Origin: Chiua virens
Taxonomy: Eukaryota; Basidiomycota; Agaricomycetes; Boletales; Boletaceae
DNA: 64,000 nucleotides
Reading direction: 5' to 3'
Assembly (NCBI GenBank): GCA_019787685.1
Contig: JAHNUO010000011.1
Coordinates: 682,001-746,000 of the forward strand
Shown: positions 33,270 through 43,672 of the stretch, piece by piece
Position numbering within the stretch: the first letter of the stretch is position 1
Layout: every line of letters starts with the position of its first letter
The notes under the pieces: generated by a model
Database searches by the model: none
Seen by the model: only the letters and a program-made list of their open reading frames with translations
What the model was told of the DNA's origin: nothing
Program-made: the position numbers and the translations under genes

Positions 33270-34300
33270 AACTGCTATAATGTGGTTATCGTGTTGTTGT
33301 TGTTGTTGTCAGGCAAGATGAGGGATGAGGTGAGGCAAAGGTAATGATGACGAGGGTGACAATGATGTGATAACCACTATAATGCAGTTATTGCATCGTC
33401 ATTGTCGTCAGGTGAGGTGAGAGGTGAGGTGAAGTGAAGGTGATGATGACATGGTAACTGCTTAATGCAGTTATCATTGTTGTCGTTGTCAAGCAGGGTG
33501 AGGGGTGAGGTGAGGTAGAGGCAATGATGATGAGGGCAAGAGCAACAAGGGCAACAGGGTAAAGTGAGGGATGAGGTAAGGTGAAGGCAATGTACAACAT
33601 GGTAACTGCTATAACATGGTTATCACGTTGTTGTTGTTGTTGTCATTGTCAAGCAAGGTAAGGTAATAAAGGCGAAGACAAGGGCAACAAGGAAAAGAGC
33701 AATGAGGGAAAGAGAGAGAGCAATGAGGGCAACAACAATGTGACAACCGCATTATAGCGGTTATCACGTTGTCGTCATCATCATCATCATCATTATCAGG
33801 CAAAGGAGGGTGAGACACAAGGTGAGGGCAACAAGGGAAAGATTGATGAGGTGAGGGAGAGGCAAGGCAAGGTGAGATGAAGTGAGGTGAAGGCAGTGAC
33901 GAGGGCTAGAGCGACAACAATGACATGACAACCACATTATAGCAGTTATTGCGTTGTTGTTGTCATTGTTGTCAGGCAAGGTGAGAGCTAGGCAAGGCAA
34001 GGGTGAGGTGAGAGTGACCATGAGAGTGAGTTTGTACTCGCATATGCACATGAGGGTCAGAGCAGTGGTGAACACAGGACGAGTAAGGGTAAGGGAAGGG
34101 AAGTGGCATTGCCACATCATGTGTCACACATACCCATAGCTATACCCGTGCTATTCCCTATCTGGAGTTGGCAACCTCCAAGTCACACAGTCTCTAACAG
34201 TGTTCAAAGTCCACCCGAGGGACATATTCTTTTGGAGAAAAGCCCTCAGCCCGAGAATTACTTTTTTGGGAGCATGGTTGTCCTGCTTTCCATAGCTTTG

Positions 34301-34913
34301 GGCCATTTGATTTTTACTTCAGGGATGTTTTAAAGTGCAGACAAAAGAACATGCAGTGCAAATGTGATGTATCATGATGCAGTTGTGAAAATGATGGCAA
34401 ATGTTTGCTGCAAGCTAATCTCATGCATAGTAGAGTTCAAATAATGGAGGACAAGGCCAAGAGCTCCAGCAACATCTAGAGATTGTTGGTCTGGTCATGG
34501 ATTGGCATGTATGTGTGTATCATTGCATGGAATTGGGGTTTCCTCCCAGCGTGAGACAAAACCAGAGGTGAGAATGTACATCAAAGTTTGTATATCAAAT
34601 CACATGGTCATTATGAATACATGATCATTTTGACTCTCATACAAGACTTGCCATGGTGTGGTGACATGAGGATTGGGCAGTAATCCAGAATGGGTCAGAT
34701 AGTGTCAATTTTTGTGTCAATCTTCAATATGGGTTTGGCAGTGGATTTTGGCCCCAACCATTATTGTAGATGCAAGTAGTCCGAGTTCACATTCATTATC
34801 TTGGAAAAGATCTTCCTCCATATCAGCTCCTGGTGCAGCAAGCAAGCTTGCAATGTCATCCATTTGTTGTGGTGGCCATGGTGGCTAATAGATAATCCTA
34901 TATTAAAATATTA
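34301..34913 (-). pseudogene. N-terminal portion of the split DDE_Tnp_4 transposase
   Basis: Part of the gene described at 12600-34913, listed separately because it is 13.6 kb from the rest. Translation on the minus strand gives an acidic start (MEEDLFQDNECELG), a conserved WQVLYESQND...FIMTM, TSGFVSRWEETPIP, SLDVAGALGLVLHYLNSTM and HEISLQQTFAIIF, ending IPEVKIKWPKA at the junction with element X. Stops are TGA or TAA at positions where G, R or Q codons are expected. Confidence 0.8.
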
Positions 34914-35204
34914 GTGGTATTCATTTAGGTTATTCTGCGGCTATAGTAGAGCTATTATGGGCCATTTTTCAGGTCTGGAATGAGAGATGAAGTTGGAACT
35001 CCAACACAGCAGAAGCACATGCCAAATGCCAGGCCATGGTATCGAATCATGTGAATTGGAGCAGGCCTCATCACACAAGTCCAAAGAGAAAGAAAAAATA
35101 GATTGATTGCAAGGGACAAGTAAAAACTGCAGGGGACTGTCTGAGAAACTCCTTCCCTGCTTCCCACTCCCATCCGGACATTGCCAAAGATCATGCATCA
35201 CACC

Positions 35205-37268
35205 ATGCCTCGCATATCAGAAAAAAAGGAGCTGTTGCAAGATATTGACAAATTAGAATTTAAAGTGCTGGTATAGTGATTAGGAAACGTACAGCATTGC
35301 ATGGAAGAAGACAAGGACTTGGATAAGATCGATGAGTTGAATGATGATGAATTGGAGATCCTTCTGCTCAATAACCCTATTTCCCTGCTCATCTTCTCTG
35401 ATCTTGAATCCAATGACGAACCTGAGTCCGAGTCAGGATTGACCTACTCAATGGACAGAAGAGAGTCGACTTACCAGCAACTACTATGTCAAATCTGTGT
35501 GCTCCGTGACAAAGTCAGAGAGGCCTGCATTATCAACCAGATAGCTAAACCAGTGTTGAAGGCATCTCAGCTGCATCTTCTGGAGCATTTTGCAGAATTC
35601 TGACCACATCTCTTTCACATGAAAGCTTGTGTCGATCCCAAAATATTTGATTGTATCCTAGATCACATTAGTGGCCACCCAGTCTTCACTTCAAACTCAA
35701 ATTGCCCTTAACTTCCAGTTGCAGTTCAGCTTGTCATCTTCCTTTATTGCCTAGGGCACTACAGAAACTCTGCAGCACTAGAATACATAGCACAGTGGGC
35801 GGGAATTGGCACTGGAACCATGGTGAATTGCATGGAACACACTATGCTTGCCATCTTGGACCAACATGATCAATTCGTGAAGGTTCCCACCACAGACTCC
35901 ATCAATGTGGAACTGGCATGGAGGTTCATTGCAATGAAATCTTGCGAAGCATGGAGGGGGGGATTTTTGCGGCCAATGGGACAACTATAAATTTGTTTCA
36001 AAAACCCTCACTTTATGGCGAGACATACTACGATAGAAAAATGAATTATTCATTGAATTGTCAGGTAGAAGTTCTCATACCTGAGTTCACTTGATGGCTG
36101 ACATGTTACAGCTTACTGTCATGCTGCACAACCTCCTTGTGGTTGATTACGGTTTGGGACACCCAGGAAGTGTGCATGACACTTATGCATTTCAAGGGAC
36201 AGATCTTGCCCAAGATCCAGATGGCTTGATCCCAGAGGGCCACTGGATCTGGGCAGACAGTGCTTACCCAACACAGCCATGGTGTGTTGTCCCTTTTAAA
36301 GCCACGCGAACAGAGCTGTTGTCGCAACCACAGAAGGTTTATAATTGATACCTGTCAAAGGTCAGTGACCACAGTTTCATAGTGTCAGTGTGCTACAATC
36401 TGTCTCAGGTGCACGTGTGTGTGGAGCATGCATTTGCAGCCCTGAAAGGCAGGTTGCAATCACTTCATGATCTTTGCATGCACATCTGTTAGAGACCATG
36501 CGACTCGGAGGTAGCCAACTCTGGATCTCCAGAGTTGTAGCATTGGACGGGACTTGGCTTCACTGTATGTGGTGCGCCCTTGTCACAGTCTGTCCCTATA
36601 TTTCGGACATACGGAGAACAGAGGTAGTTATAAGACTCAACACATAAAGTGGAGTCGAGCGGAATAAAGACCATCAAGGTCTTATGGAGTGTTTGGAGTG
36701 AGTCATACAAATAAACTAATATTCAGACTAAGGGTACACAGTCAGGGTACTGCAGTTTATATACTCGGAGTGGAATGGAGATTAGTAACAGAGTTGGTAA
36801 GAAACTGAGTAAGATGGGAGATCAGGAAACTACATAGCTGGAGGTAAGTCGGGTACTGAGAAAGCCAGAGCTGTGCTCGTAAGTGAGACACAGGTTATGT
36901 ACTAAAATGAAAGAGGAAACATATATATGTAATGGAAGTCCAGGATCACAGAGTTGTGTCCTGAGGGTGATCAACCCGGAGTTCACGTCTAAGAAATCTG
37001 GAGTTATATCCAGAGGAACAGGGAATGGAGCAGTATATGACAACATCCAGACACCCAATGACCTAACCTATGCTTTGCACTGGTTCAGTCCTGCATCGTC
37101 ATGCACAATATGATTGTGCAATTTGAGGAGATGCTTGGGTTGCAGTCATCAATGGATTGGGCACATGAAGAGGTCCATGAGGGGGAGAACAACTATCAGG
37201 TTGACCCTACTGCGCCTGTAGTGGTGATGGTCCCAGATGGGACACCAGGACAACAGTTGCATCAGTAA
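35205..37268 (+). pseudogene. DDE_Tnp_4 transposase of the second Harbinger-like element
   Basis: Reads MPRISEKKELLQDIDKLE, an acidic region (DKIDELNDDELEILL), VTSNSNC-type central part and QLVIFLYCLGHYRNSAALEY. Then AQWAGIGTGTMVNCMEHTML, SCEAWRGGIFAANGTTINLF (normally a VDGT motif; the first catalytic D is N), LYGETYYDRKMNYSLNCQ, a probable intron ending acag at 36110, VVDYGLGHPGSVHD, HWIWADSAYPTQPW (second D) and VEHAFAALKGRLQSLHDL (E). The C-terminus resumes after the LTR at 37043 with QTPNDLTYALHW and IVMHNMIVQFEE. Several stops; dead. Confidence 0.8.
36487..37042 (+). repeat. Solo LTR, family B (copy 5), 556 bp
   Basis: tgttagagaccatgcgac...gcagtatatgaca with perfect duplication acatc (36482-36486 and 37043-37047), inside the transposase between codons for LCMHI and QTPND. 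Confidence 0.95.
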
Positions 37269-37375
37269 ATCACTGGTTTTGGCACAGACTCACAGAGTGG
37301 CACAGCAGGGCACAGACTACTACAGAGCATACAGCAGTACAGACCTATGACAGACATTTGAGTAATAGCATAAAT

Positions 37376-38560
37376 CAAAACATAACTAACCCTTAGCCAA
37401 ACAAAACACAAACAAAACACACTAATCAAAACCACTAAACCTTGCTAAATATAATTAAACAAACAAACCAAAATCAGTAAACCTTGCCAAACATGATCAA
37501 ACAAACTAATCAAAACCACTAAACCTTGCCAAACATAATTAAACAAACTAACCAAAATCACTAAACCTTGCCAAACATGATCAAACAAACTAATCAAAAC
37601 CACTAAACCTTGCCAGACACAATCAAACAAGCTAACCAAAACCACTAAACCTTGTCAAATACAATCAAACAAACTAATCACAATCAAACAACTAATCAAA
37701 ATTACTAAACCTTGCCAAACAGGATCAAACAACTGATCAAAATCACTAAATCTTGTCAAACATGATCAAACAAATCAAATGCAATTGAAACAACCTAGAA
37801 CAAAGACTGAACTAGATGTAGTGAAGTGAATGAGAGAGGTGTTCAATCAAAGAGGCATAGATAAGATGTATAGCCTTGCACAGGTATCTGGTGGGCATGA
37901 GTCATAATGAGTCAGAAATGAAAGATAAGAGAATGAGTCATGAGGAATGCTGTGATAATGTGGTGACCAATAGGATATGATCCTGTGGGCAGCCTTGACA
38001 CGAGGCATGATTCATTAGAAAAGATTAAAGATGTAATCTGTGTGAGGGTTAAAGGTCAAGATTGTAACAGCAATCACTAAATCTTGCCAAACATGATCAA
38101 ATAAACTCAACAAAATAACTATATCTTGTCACATAATCAAACAAATTAAATGCAATAAGTAAACCTTATCAAATAAATTACACAAATTATATCTTATATC
38201 AGTTAAATACTATCAAATATAACTAAACAAACAATCCTTTGATAAGATTTAGTTTGATGAGATTCCATGAGGTTCAGTTTGTTTTGATCATATTTAGTGA
38301 GATTTAGTGATTTTGATTAGTTTGTTTGTTTGTGTTTGGCAAGGTTTAGTGGTTTTGATTAGTTTATTTGATCATGTTTAACAAGGTTTAGTGATTTTGA
38401 TGAGTTTGTTTGAGTTTTGTTTTATTTGTTTGATCATGTTTGGTAAGGTTTTGTGTTGTTTTGTTTATTTGGTGATATTTGATAAGGTTTTATTTTGTTT
38501 TATTTCATAAGCTTGATTATATTTGATAAGATTAGTAAGCTTTTACATTGTTGGTCATGT
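37376..38560. repeat. Minisatellite in two inverted arms (potential hairpin)
   Basis: 37376-38230 consists of about ten diverged units of roughly 45 bp (aaacaaactaatcaaaacca plus ctaaaccttgccaaacatga and variants). 38236-38560 carries the same unit inverted (ggcaaggtttagtggttttg, attagtttgtttgatcatg). The RNA of either strand could fold into a long imperfect hairpin. A family-A LTR at 37786-38069 interrupts the first arm. Confidence 0.8.
37786..38069 (-). repeat. Solo LTR, family A, internally deleted, 284 bp
   Basis: tgaaacaacct...gattgtaaca with perfect duplication gcaat (37781-37785 and 38070-38074). The TATA-box region is missing. Confidence 0.9.
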
Positions 38561-38730
38561 TTAGTTTGTTTGACTAGTAACCCTTTTTGTCTATCATTGG
38601 GTTATATATGTTTTCTGATTAGTAGAAATAATAATGGTCATAATGTTGTAATGGTTTTAATTGCTGTATCATTTAAGTTGTTAAGCACAATAGTCTTTAG
38701 TTAGTGACATGGTTGAGTACCAGTCATATA

Positions 38731-40340
38731 CAGTGACTCCCAAAACTGTTACAATGTTTAACCCTAACACAGTGCACAAAGCACACTGCAATCACCTGTG
38801 GGAATGTCACTTAGCACTGGTGAGACAAATAAGAGTACACACTCCTGGCTGCCTATTGGTACCTGGATCATGTGATTTGACCTGGTGGCTGTGGAGATAT
38901 GGCCAATTTAAAACAGGAACTACATTGTAATGGTTTTGTCACTTTCATAATATTTAATAGGATCTTAATAAAACAAAAGGATTGTTGGTGCTATTTGGTT
39001 CTACAAACAAAGATACACATATAAACATAGTGTCTGAGTCTAAATATGTTCCCATGCTGCTTGTCTTTCAACCACTACCATCATGCGATCTCTCTGTCAC
39101 TCAAAAAAATACCATCCTCTCTCAACTTGATTCTGGCCATTCCATTTGCTCCATTGCCTCTAGCACAGGTGTCAGCACTGCTGCTATCTGGAGGCTTCAT
39201 TCCAAGGTGCATTCTGACCTTCAGAAGTCCATTGGAGGTTGCCCATCAAAGCTTTCTGATGCCAATGTCTGCCATGCTATTCGTCTTATCTCTAGCAACA
39301 AGGCAGAGAATGCAGTCCAAGTCACCAAAGCCCTCTCCACTATTACCAATCAGCCTCTTTATCCCAACACAGTTCATCATCACTTGAAAAAAGTTGGTAT
39401 GAAGGCTGTAGTCAAGTCCAAACAACCTTTACTCTCTGCCAAGTATCACAAGGCTCAGTTGGACTTTGCCCATGCTTATAAATATTGGACTCTGGAGGAC
39501 TGGAAACAGGTGGTATGGTCTGATGAGACTAAGATCAATTGCCTTGGGTCAGATAGTTGCAAATGGGCATGGAAAAAGGCAATAGAGGGCCTTAGTGATA
39601 GGTTGATTAAAGGAACTCTCAAGTTTGGAGGGAGTTCTCTAATGTTATGGGGCTGTATGACTTGGGATGGCATTCAGTATGCTACTAAGATTGATGGTAG
39701 GATGGGTGGTGACCTTTACCTTCAAATTTTGAAGGATGAGCTCCAGGCTACCCTGGAGTTTTATGGTCTTAATCCTCCTGATACCATCTTTCAACAGGAC
39801 AATGACCCAAAGCATACTTGCAGGAGGATCAAGGAGTGGCTAGAAGAACAGGATTTCAGGACTATGGTGTGGCCTGCACAGTCTCCAGATCTCAATCCCA
39901 TAGAACATATCTGGCTTTACCTCACAAGGAAGCTTGCAGAGTGTGAAAACCCTCCTAAGGGAATAGAGGAGTTATGGAAAAGAACTCAGGAGAAATGGGA
40001 CAAGATACCAGCTGAGGTGTGTCAGAAATTGATTGAAAGCATGCCTAGGAGGATTGAGGCAGTGCTTACAGCCAAAGGAGGATACACCAAGTATTGATAT
40101 ATGCCAAATACCCTATCTATTAACAAAAGTGACAAAACCATTACAATGTAGTTCCTGTTTTAAATTGGCCATATCTCCACAGCCACCAGGTCAAATCACA
40201 TGATCCATGTACCAATAGGCAGCCAGGAGTGTGTACTATCATTTGTCTCACCAACGCTAAGTGACATTCCCACGGGTGTTTGCAGTGTGCTTCATGCACT
40301 GTGTTAGGGTTAAACATTGTAACGGTTTTGGGAGTCACTG
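38731..40340 (+). mobile_element. Tc1/mariner-like element, copy 2, apparently complete
   Basis: 1610 bp, ends cagtgactcccaaaactg and inverse, flanked by TA (38729-38730 and 40341-40342). Inverted repeats of 215 bp (38731-38945 and 40126-40340) are close to identical. They enclose a single uninterrupted transposase gene. All parts needed for transposition appear present. Confidence 0.9.
39054..40097 (+). CDS. Intact Tc1-like DD34E transposase
   Basis: 347 residues from the first ATG (39054); the frame is open a little upstream without an ATG. Helix-turn-helix DNA-binding region at residues about 12-110 (LSVTQKNTILSQLDSGHS, STAAIWRLHSKVHSDLQKS, HHLKKVGMKAVVKSKQPLL). Catalytic residues: D in VWSDETKIN, D in FQQDNDPKHT and E in NPIEHIW, spaced DD34E. 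It ends RIEAVLTAKGGYTKY, the same end as copy 1. No stop or shift. It would cut and paste the surrounding element at TA sites; it is the only undamaged DNA-transposase gene in the window. Confidence 0.95.
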   Translation: MLLVFQPLPSCDLSVTQKNTILSQLDSGHSICSIASSTGVSTAAIWRLHSKVHSDLQKSIGGCPSKLSDANVCHAIRLISSNKAENAVQVTKALSTITNQPLYPNTVHHHLKKVGMKAVVKSKQPLLSAKYHKAQLDFAHAYKYWTLEDWKQVVWSDETKINCLGSDSCKWAWKKAIEGLSDRLIKGTLKFGGSSLMLWGCMTWDGIQYATKIDGRMGGDLYLQILKDELQATLEFYGLNPPDTIFQQDNDPKHTCRRIKEWLEEQDFRTMVWPAQSPDLNPIEHIWLYLTRKLAECENPPKGIEELWKRTQEKWDKIPAEVCQKLIESMPRRIEAVLTAKGGYTKY

Positions 40341-40342
40341 TA

Positions 40343-40919
40343 TCATAGTACATGTAGTGTTAACATTAGAATTAAAAATGTACATACTCTATAATAGTGC
40401 AATGGAATAAATAGTGTAGTACACTGGCAGTCATGAGAATAGATCCTAGGGGTGATTGTAATTCTATACTTTTAGTGCATTTTCTATACAGTCTGTGCAG
40501 TGCTGTACAGTGCTGTACATGTACTGTACAGAGGGGGGCCTGGCTGTGGGGCTGTGGGGTTGTACAGAGCTGTACATAGGGGGAGTAATTTGCTAATGTT
40601 CTGCTTGCATCTGATGTGGGAACTCTTTGTGGCACATGGCATGAATTACATATGTGGTCAATGAAGGGCAGGAGTAGTGTATATCAATGAGAAAAGGAGA
40701 GAGAACACACCATGAGTTACAGGAATACACAGCTTTATTTGATAGACAACCTACAACAGAAAAGACCAACTGGCTGCATCAAGCACCACCAGAACACAAA
40801 GAATTGGGATGGAAGGAAGAAGAGCTGATAGGGGAAGAAGGACCAGCAGGGAATGAAGATGGATTGGCAGGGAACAAAGAAGGACCAGAGGGGAACAAAG
40901 AACCAGCAGGATGCAAAGA
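40343..40919. other. Unassigned stretch of the second Harbinger-like element
   Basis: Contains short ctgtaca-rich repeats (about 40495-40570) and no convincing ORF. From about 40790 the minus strand continues the C-terminal low-complexity part of the Myb-type gene. Confidence 0.35.
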
Positions 40920-42234
40920 ATCAGCAATGAGAGTGGCAGCTGACGAGCCACATGTATATAAATGCAACGCCAGGGAGGGATAGTGAAGCACCAGGCAGAG
41001 TGAAGTTGGAGGGAAGCAACTGACTGGTTTGTACAGTTTGGGTTTGCACAACCTGCAACATTTGGAGGGCGTACTGCAGTTGGAACATTTCAATCTGGTG
41101 CAAATAGTTGTGCTCCTCCTGTTTCCTAAGTTGAATTTCAAGTTGCTTTAGCTCTTGCTTGTCCTTCATCTTCTCATCAGCTTTCCAAAGTGCTTCATGC
41201 TGGATATCAAACTTCTGCTTGCAGATTGCAAAATTGTACCATATCACAGCACAGGAAGAACTGGAATTCTGTCCCCCCTTGTCCACTAAAGCCTCACTTC
41301 ACTTATCCAACTCCTTGATTTTGGTGGCAAGGGATTTTTTTGCACTCAATGCCAATGGCATCTTGGAGGCAATGCTCACAATAGAATGGCTCTTGGAGCT
41401 TGATGTCGAAGGTGCTGAATTGGGGGGGTGTGCATGCAGAGTGGGTTTTGTGAAAGCACTGCGTCCTTCCCACAATGGCATCTTACTCTTATGTGAGAGT
41501 GAGAAAGGTGTGAAGTTGTTCAAGTCAGAGGGCCCAGGGGATGCATGGGCAGCTGTGAATTCCTAGTAAAAAAGCAGTCACGGTCAACAAGCAAGTGACA
41601 AGAATATTAAGATACCTGACGAACCCTGTGCACATCTGCCAAGTCCATGAATGCATCATTGATCCCAGAATCTTCGGTGGCATTGGGCTTGTCTAAGCAC
41701 ATGGCAGATGAAGGTGCCTGATGTTCCAAGTCACTGGCGCCAGTGGATTCCTTCTCAATAATCACAATCTCATCCTCATCCATCTTATCTGCCTCTGCCT
41801 CTACATTATTTTCCTCTTTCTCTTCATCTGGAGCTTCACCTGGTTTTCTTTTGATGATTTTCAATAGGTTCTGTGAATGGCTAGCACTAGATTTGGGTGA
41901 AAGGAGTTCATTGTCAAAAGACGGGATGCCATTCCAGATTGAGTTGAGCTCTTGGTAGTGGGGGAATACACAGAGTACATCCTCTGAATTAAGTTGATAC
42001 AATCAGATCAATGCAAGTAATTCAACCAGCTTTGTGTGAACGTACCTAAGAGATTTTGTGGGTGTGAACCAGCATCACTGTCAGCCGGAGGCACAATGCC
42101 ACTCCCAGTGCTTCTGAATCATGAGTGGTGCTCACAATACTTGGCCTTGAGCCTAAAAATAATAAGTATCCCATTAGAGCTGTAGCACTACTAGTGAATT
42201 GCCACGCATTGTACTCATGTGCTCAATCGGTTGG

Positions 42235-42963
42235 TGTTACAATAGTTCCGGGTAGGACCTAGCGTAGCCGCAAAAGCGCCAAGTACCAAGTGGCTGCGAT
42301 AACTCAAACAACCACCACTTGATACGTGGTGCGCTGAAGAGTCAAACAAGGGTTTCTGGTCAGTGGATTGCTACCAGAGAGACGAGTTAAGACTCAGGTG
42401 TTGCTGAGAATTGTCTGGTTGGGAATCTATACCCGAGGGACGATCAAGGTTCGAGGTGACTGCAAGGAGTCCGAGTGTTGGGTCAAGGGACGACAAGAGA
42501 AGTCCCTGGTCGAGTGTTCACAAGGAAGGGTCCAAGTGGAGCAGTGATACTCAGCTAGATTGCGGAGATCAAGACTAGGGTACAGGGTATCACTGCGGGG
42601 TATTTATACTACGAGAACTGTGCACGGACCAAGTACCTAAAAGGGGAAGGCCAGAAGAGCGGAAGGGTAGAAGGGCCAAAAGGAGTGTGCAGTAATCAAA
42701 AAGGGGAATCGTACGATGCGAAGGCAACGGATGATGACGAAGATGGAATGACAAATGTGAAGCCATCGGATGATGACGAGAAGTGGAATGAGTAAGTGCG
42801 ATGCCATCAGATGATGACGAGAATGGAATGAGTAAGCACTCGGGTAAGGCCGGTGTGGAGTTACAAAGGGTAAGAGGAATGAGTACGGATGAACGTACGG
42901 TGATACCTAGGTATCGAGTAACGTGAAGTAGTACAAGTGAGACAAAAGAAAGAAATTGTAACA
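42235..42963 (+). repeat. Solo LTR, family C, 729 bp
   Basis: tgttacaatagttcc...gaaattgtaaca with perfect duplication gttgg (42230-42234 and 42964-42968), inside the Myb-type gene. Short inverted ends TGTTAC/GTAACA. Confidence 0.95.
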
Positions 42964-43120
42964 GTTGGTCACAGAAGTAACAAATTTTGCTGGCTCTGCT
43001 CTGTACAAAGCAGAATAGTCAGGATCATTTTCAAAGATATGTTTGGCAATTATGGCGGATATGTCCTTCTTGTTCTTCCCAGATGGCTTGTCATCAGGGG
43101 AGAGCTTGGGTGTGGAGGAG

Positions 43121-43672
43121 TGTTAAGACCGGGTCTACTCGGGGTATTAACTCTGGAACTCCGGAGTTATTCTTGCGGAGGGACTTGGCTTCACCGTGTG
43201 TGGTGCGCCCTTGTCACGAGTCTGTCCTTTATTTCGGGGAACGGAGAACGGAGGTCGGAGGTGAGACTTAACACCGAAGTGAAGTCGAGCAGAGTTAAGA
43301 CTGTCGAGGTCTTATGGAGTTCGGAGGGAATAGAAGGTAAAACTAATATTCAGACTAAGGGTACACAGTCATGGTACTACAGTTTATATACTTGGAGTGG
43401 AATGGAGATTAGTAACGGAGTTGGTAAGAACTGAGTAAGACGGAAGATCGGGAAACTACATAGCCAGAGGTATGTAAGTCAGGTACTGAGAAAGCCGGAG
43501 CTGTGCTCATAAGCGAGACACAGGTTATGTACTAATATAAAAGAGGAAACATATATATGTAACGGAGGTCCAGGGTCGCAGAGTTGCGTCCTGAGGGAGA
43601 TCGACCCGGAGTTATCGTCTAAGAGAAACGGAGTTATATTCGGAGGAACGGAGAATGGAGCGGTATATGACA
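43121..43672 (+). repeat. Solo LTR, family B (copy 6, divergent), 552 bp
   Basis: tgttaagaccgggtctac...gcggtatatgaca with perfect duplication aggag (43116-43120 and 43673-43677). Less CpG-depleted than the other family-B copies, so probably younger or from another subfamily. Confidence 0.9.

Larger units (their letters stand above)
28823..34075. repeat. Satellite array with a palindromic core, interrupted by two elements
   Basis: Diverged tandem units whose core resembles gtgataaccgcattatag followed by cggttatcac, a perfect palindrome in the 33735 unit. Each core is followed by a run of gttgttgtc or atcatcatc trinucleotides and a purine-rich caaggtgagg-type spacer. About nine units are visible: 28823, 30470, 30610, 30750/33275, 33365, 33447, 33590, 33735 and 33915. 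The Tc1-like copy at 28871-30445 and the element at 30773-33269 inserted into the array. Confidence 0.75.
27893..34160. mobile_element. hAT-like element nested in the LTR (tentative)
   Basis: The insertion in the LTR begins agggaactgcatgggtgaac and ends cccgtgctattccct, which inverted reads agggaatagcacggg. Short imperfect inverted ends starting AGGGAA fit hAT termini. The flanking LTR sequences ccagagtt and ctggagtt could be an 8-bp duplication with two changes. It encloses a family-C LTR, satellite DNA, a Tc1-like copy and a copia-like element. No transposase of its own is seen. Confidence 0.4.
27340..34199 (-). repeat. Solo LTR, family B (copy 4, reverse), split by a 6.3-kb insertion
   Basis: The reverse-oriented LTR starts tgtcatatactgctcc at 27340 and breaks at about 27892. 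Its last 38 bp (gttggcaacctcc...tctctaaca) lie at 34162-34199. Perfect 5-bp duplication gtgtt at 27335-27339 and 34200-34204 proves the two parts are one insertion. Confidence 0.9.
20716..34294 (-). mobile_element. Element X: inverted-repeat element carrying an alpha-kinase-like gene
   Basis: The left end tatggaaagcaggacaa (20716) and the right end, its inverse (34294), are the tips of inverted repeats of about 260-300 bp. The right copy is split by an LTR. The block interrupts the DDE_Tnp_4 transposase exactly between KWPKA and DEFEALL, with a target duplication gctttg (20710-20715 and 34295-34300), possibly agctttg. Removing the nested insertions leaves roughly 3.2 kb consisting of the two inverted repeats and an alpha-kinase-like gene on the minus strand. 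No transposase is seen inside. This looks like a non-autonomous DNA transposon with a captured kinase gene. Two independent inverted insertions are less likely because of the shared target duplication. Confidence 0.65.
27135..34294. repeat. Right terminal inverted repeat of element X, split by an LTR-B insertion
   Basis: Homology to the left repeat covers 27135-27339 and resumes at 34205-34294. The gap is the family-B LTR at 27340-34199 plus its duplicated target gtgtt. Confidence 0.7.
12600..34913 (-). pseudogene. DDE_Tnp_4 (PIF/Harbinger-like) transposase gene split by three large insertions
   Basis: One transposase gene read on the minus strand in pieces. The N-terminus (34885-34294) contains WQVLYESQND, SLDVAGALGLVLHYLNSTM and IPEVKIKWPKA. 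The piece at 20715-20581 continues with DEFEALLDLVVQ and SIDGLKLPVQ (first catalytic D). The piece at 20158-19861 has NGWLSEHF, a GT-AG intron, TNAPGSWHDS and YYIVADTAFSRG (second D). The piece at 12977-12600 has LLSYRQTAEWGMCAIQSSF (catalytic E) and GINQIHTVYF. Each junction rejoins exactly after removing the insertion and one duplicated target. Stops are CGA to TGA, TGG to TAG and CAA to TAA, as expected from C-to-T decay. All three catalytic acids remain. Not functional. Confidence 0.85.
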
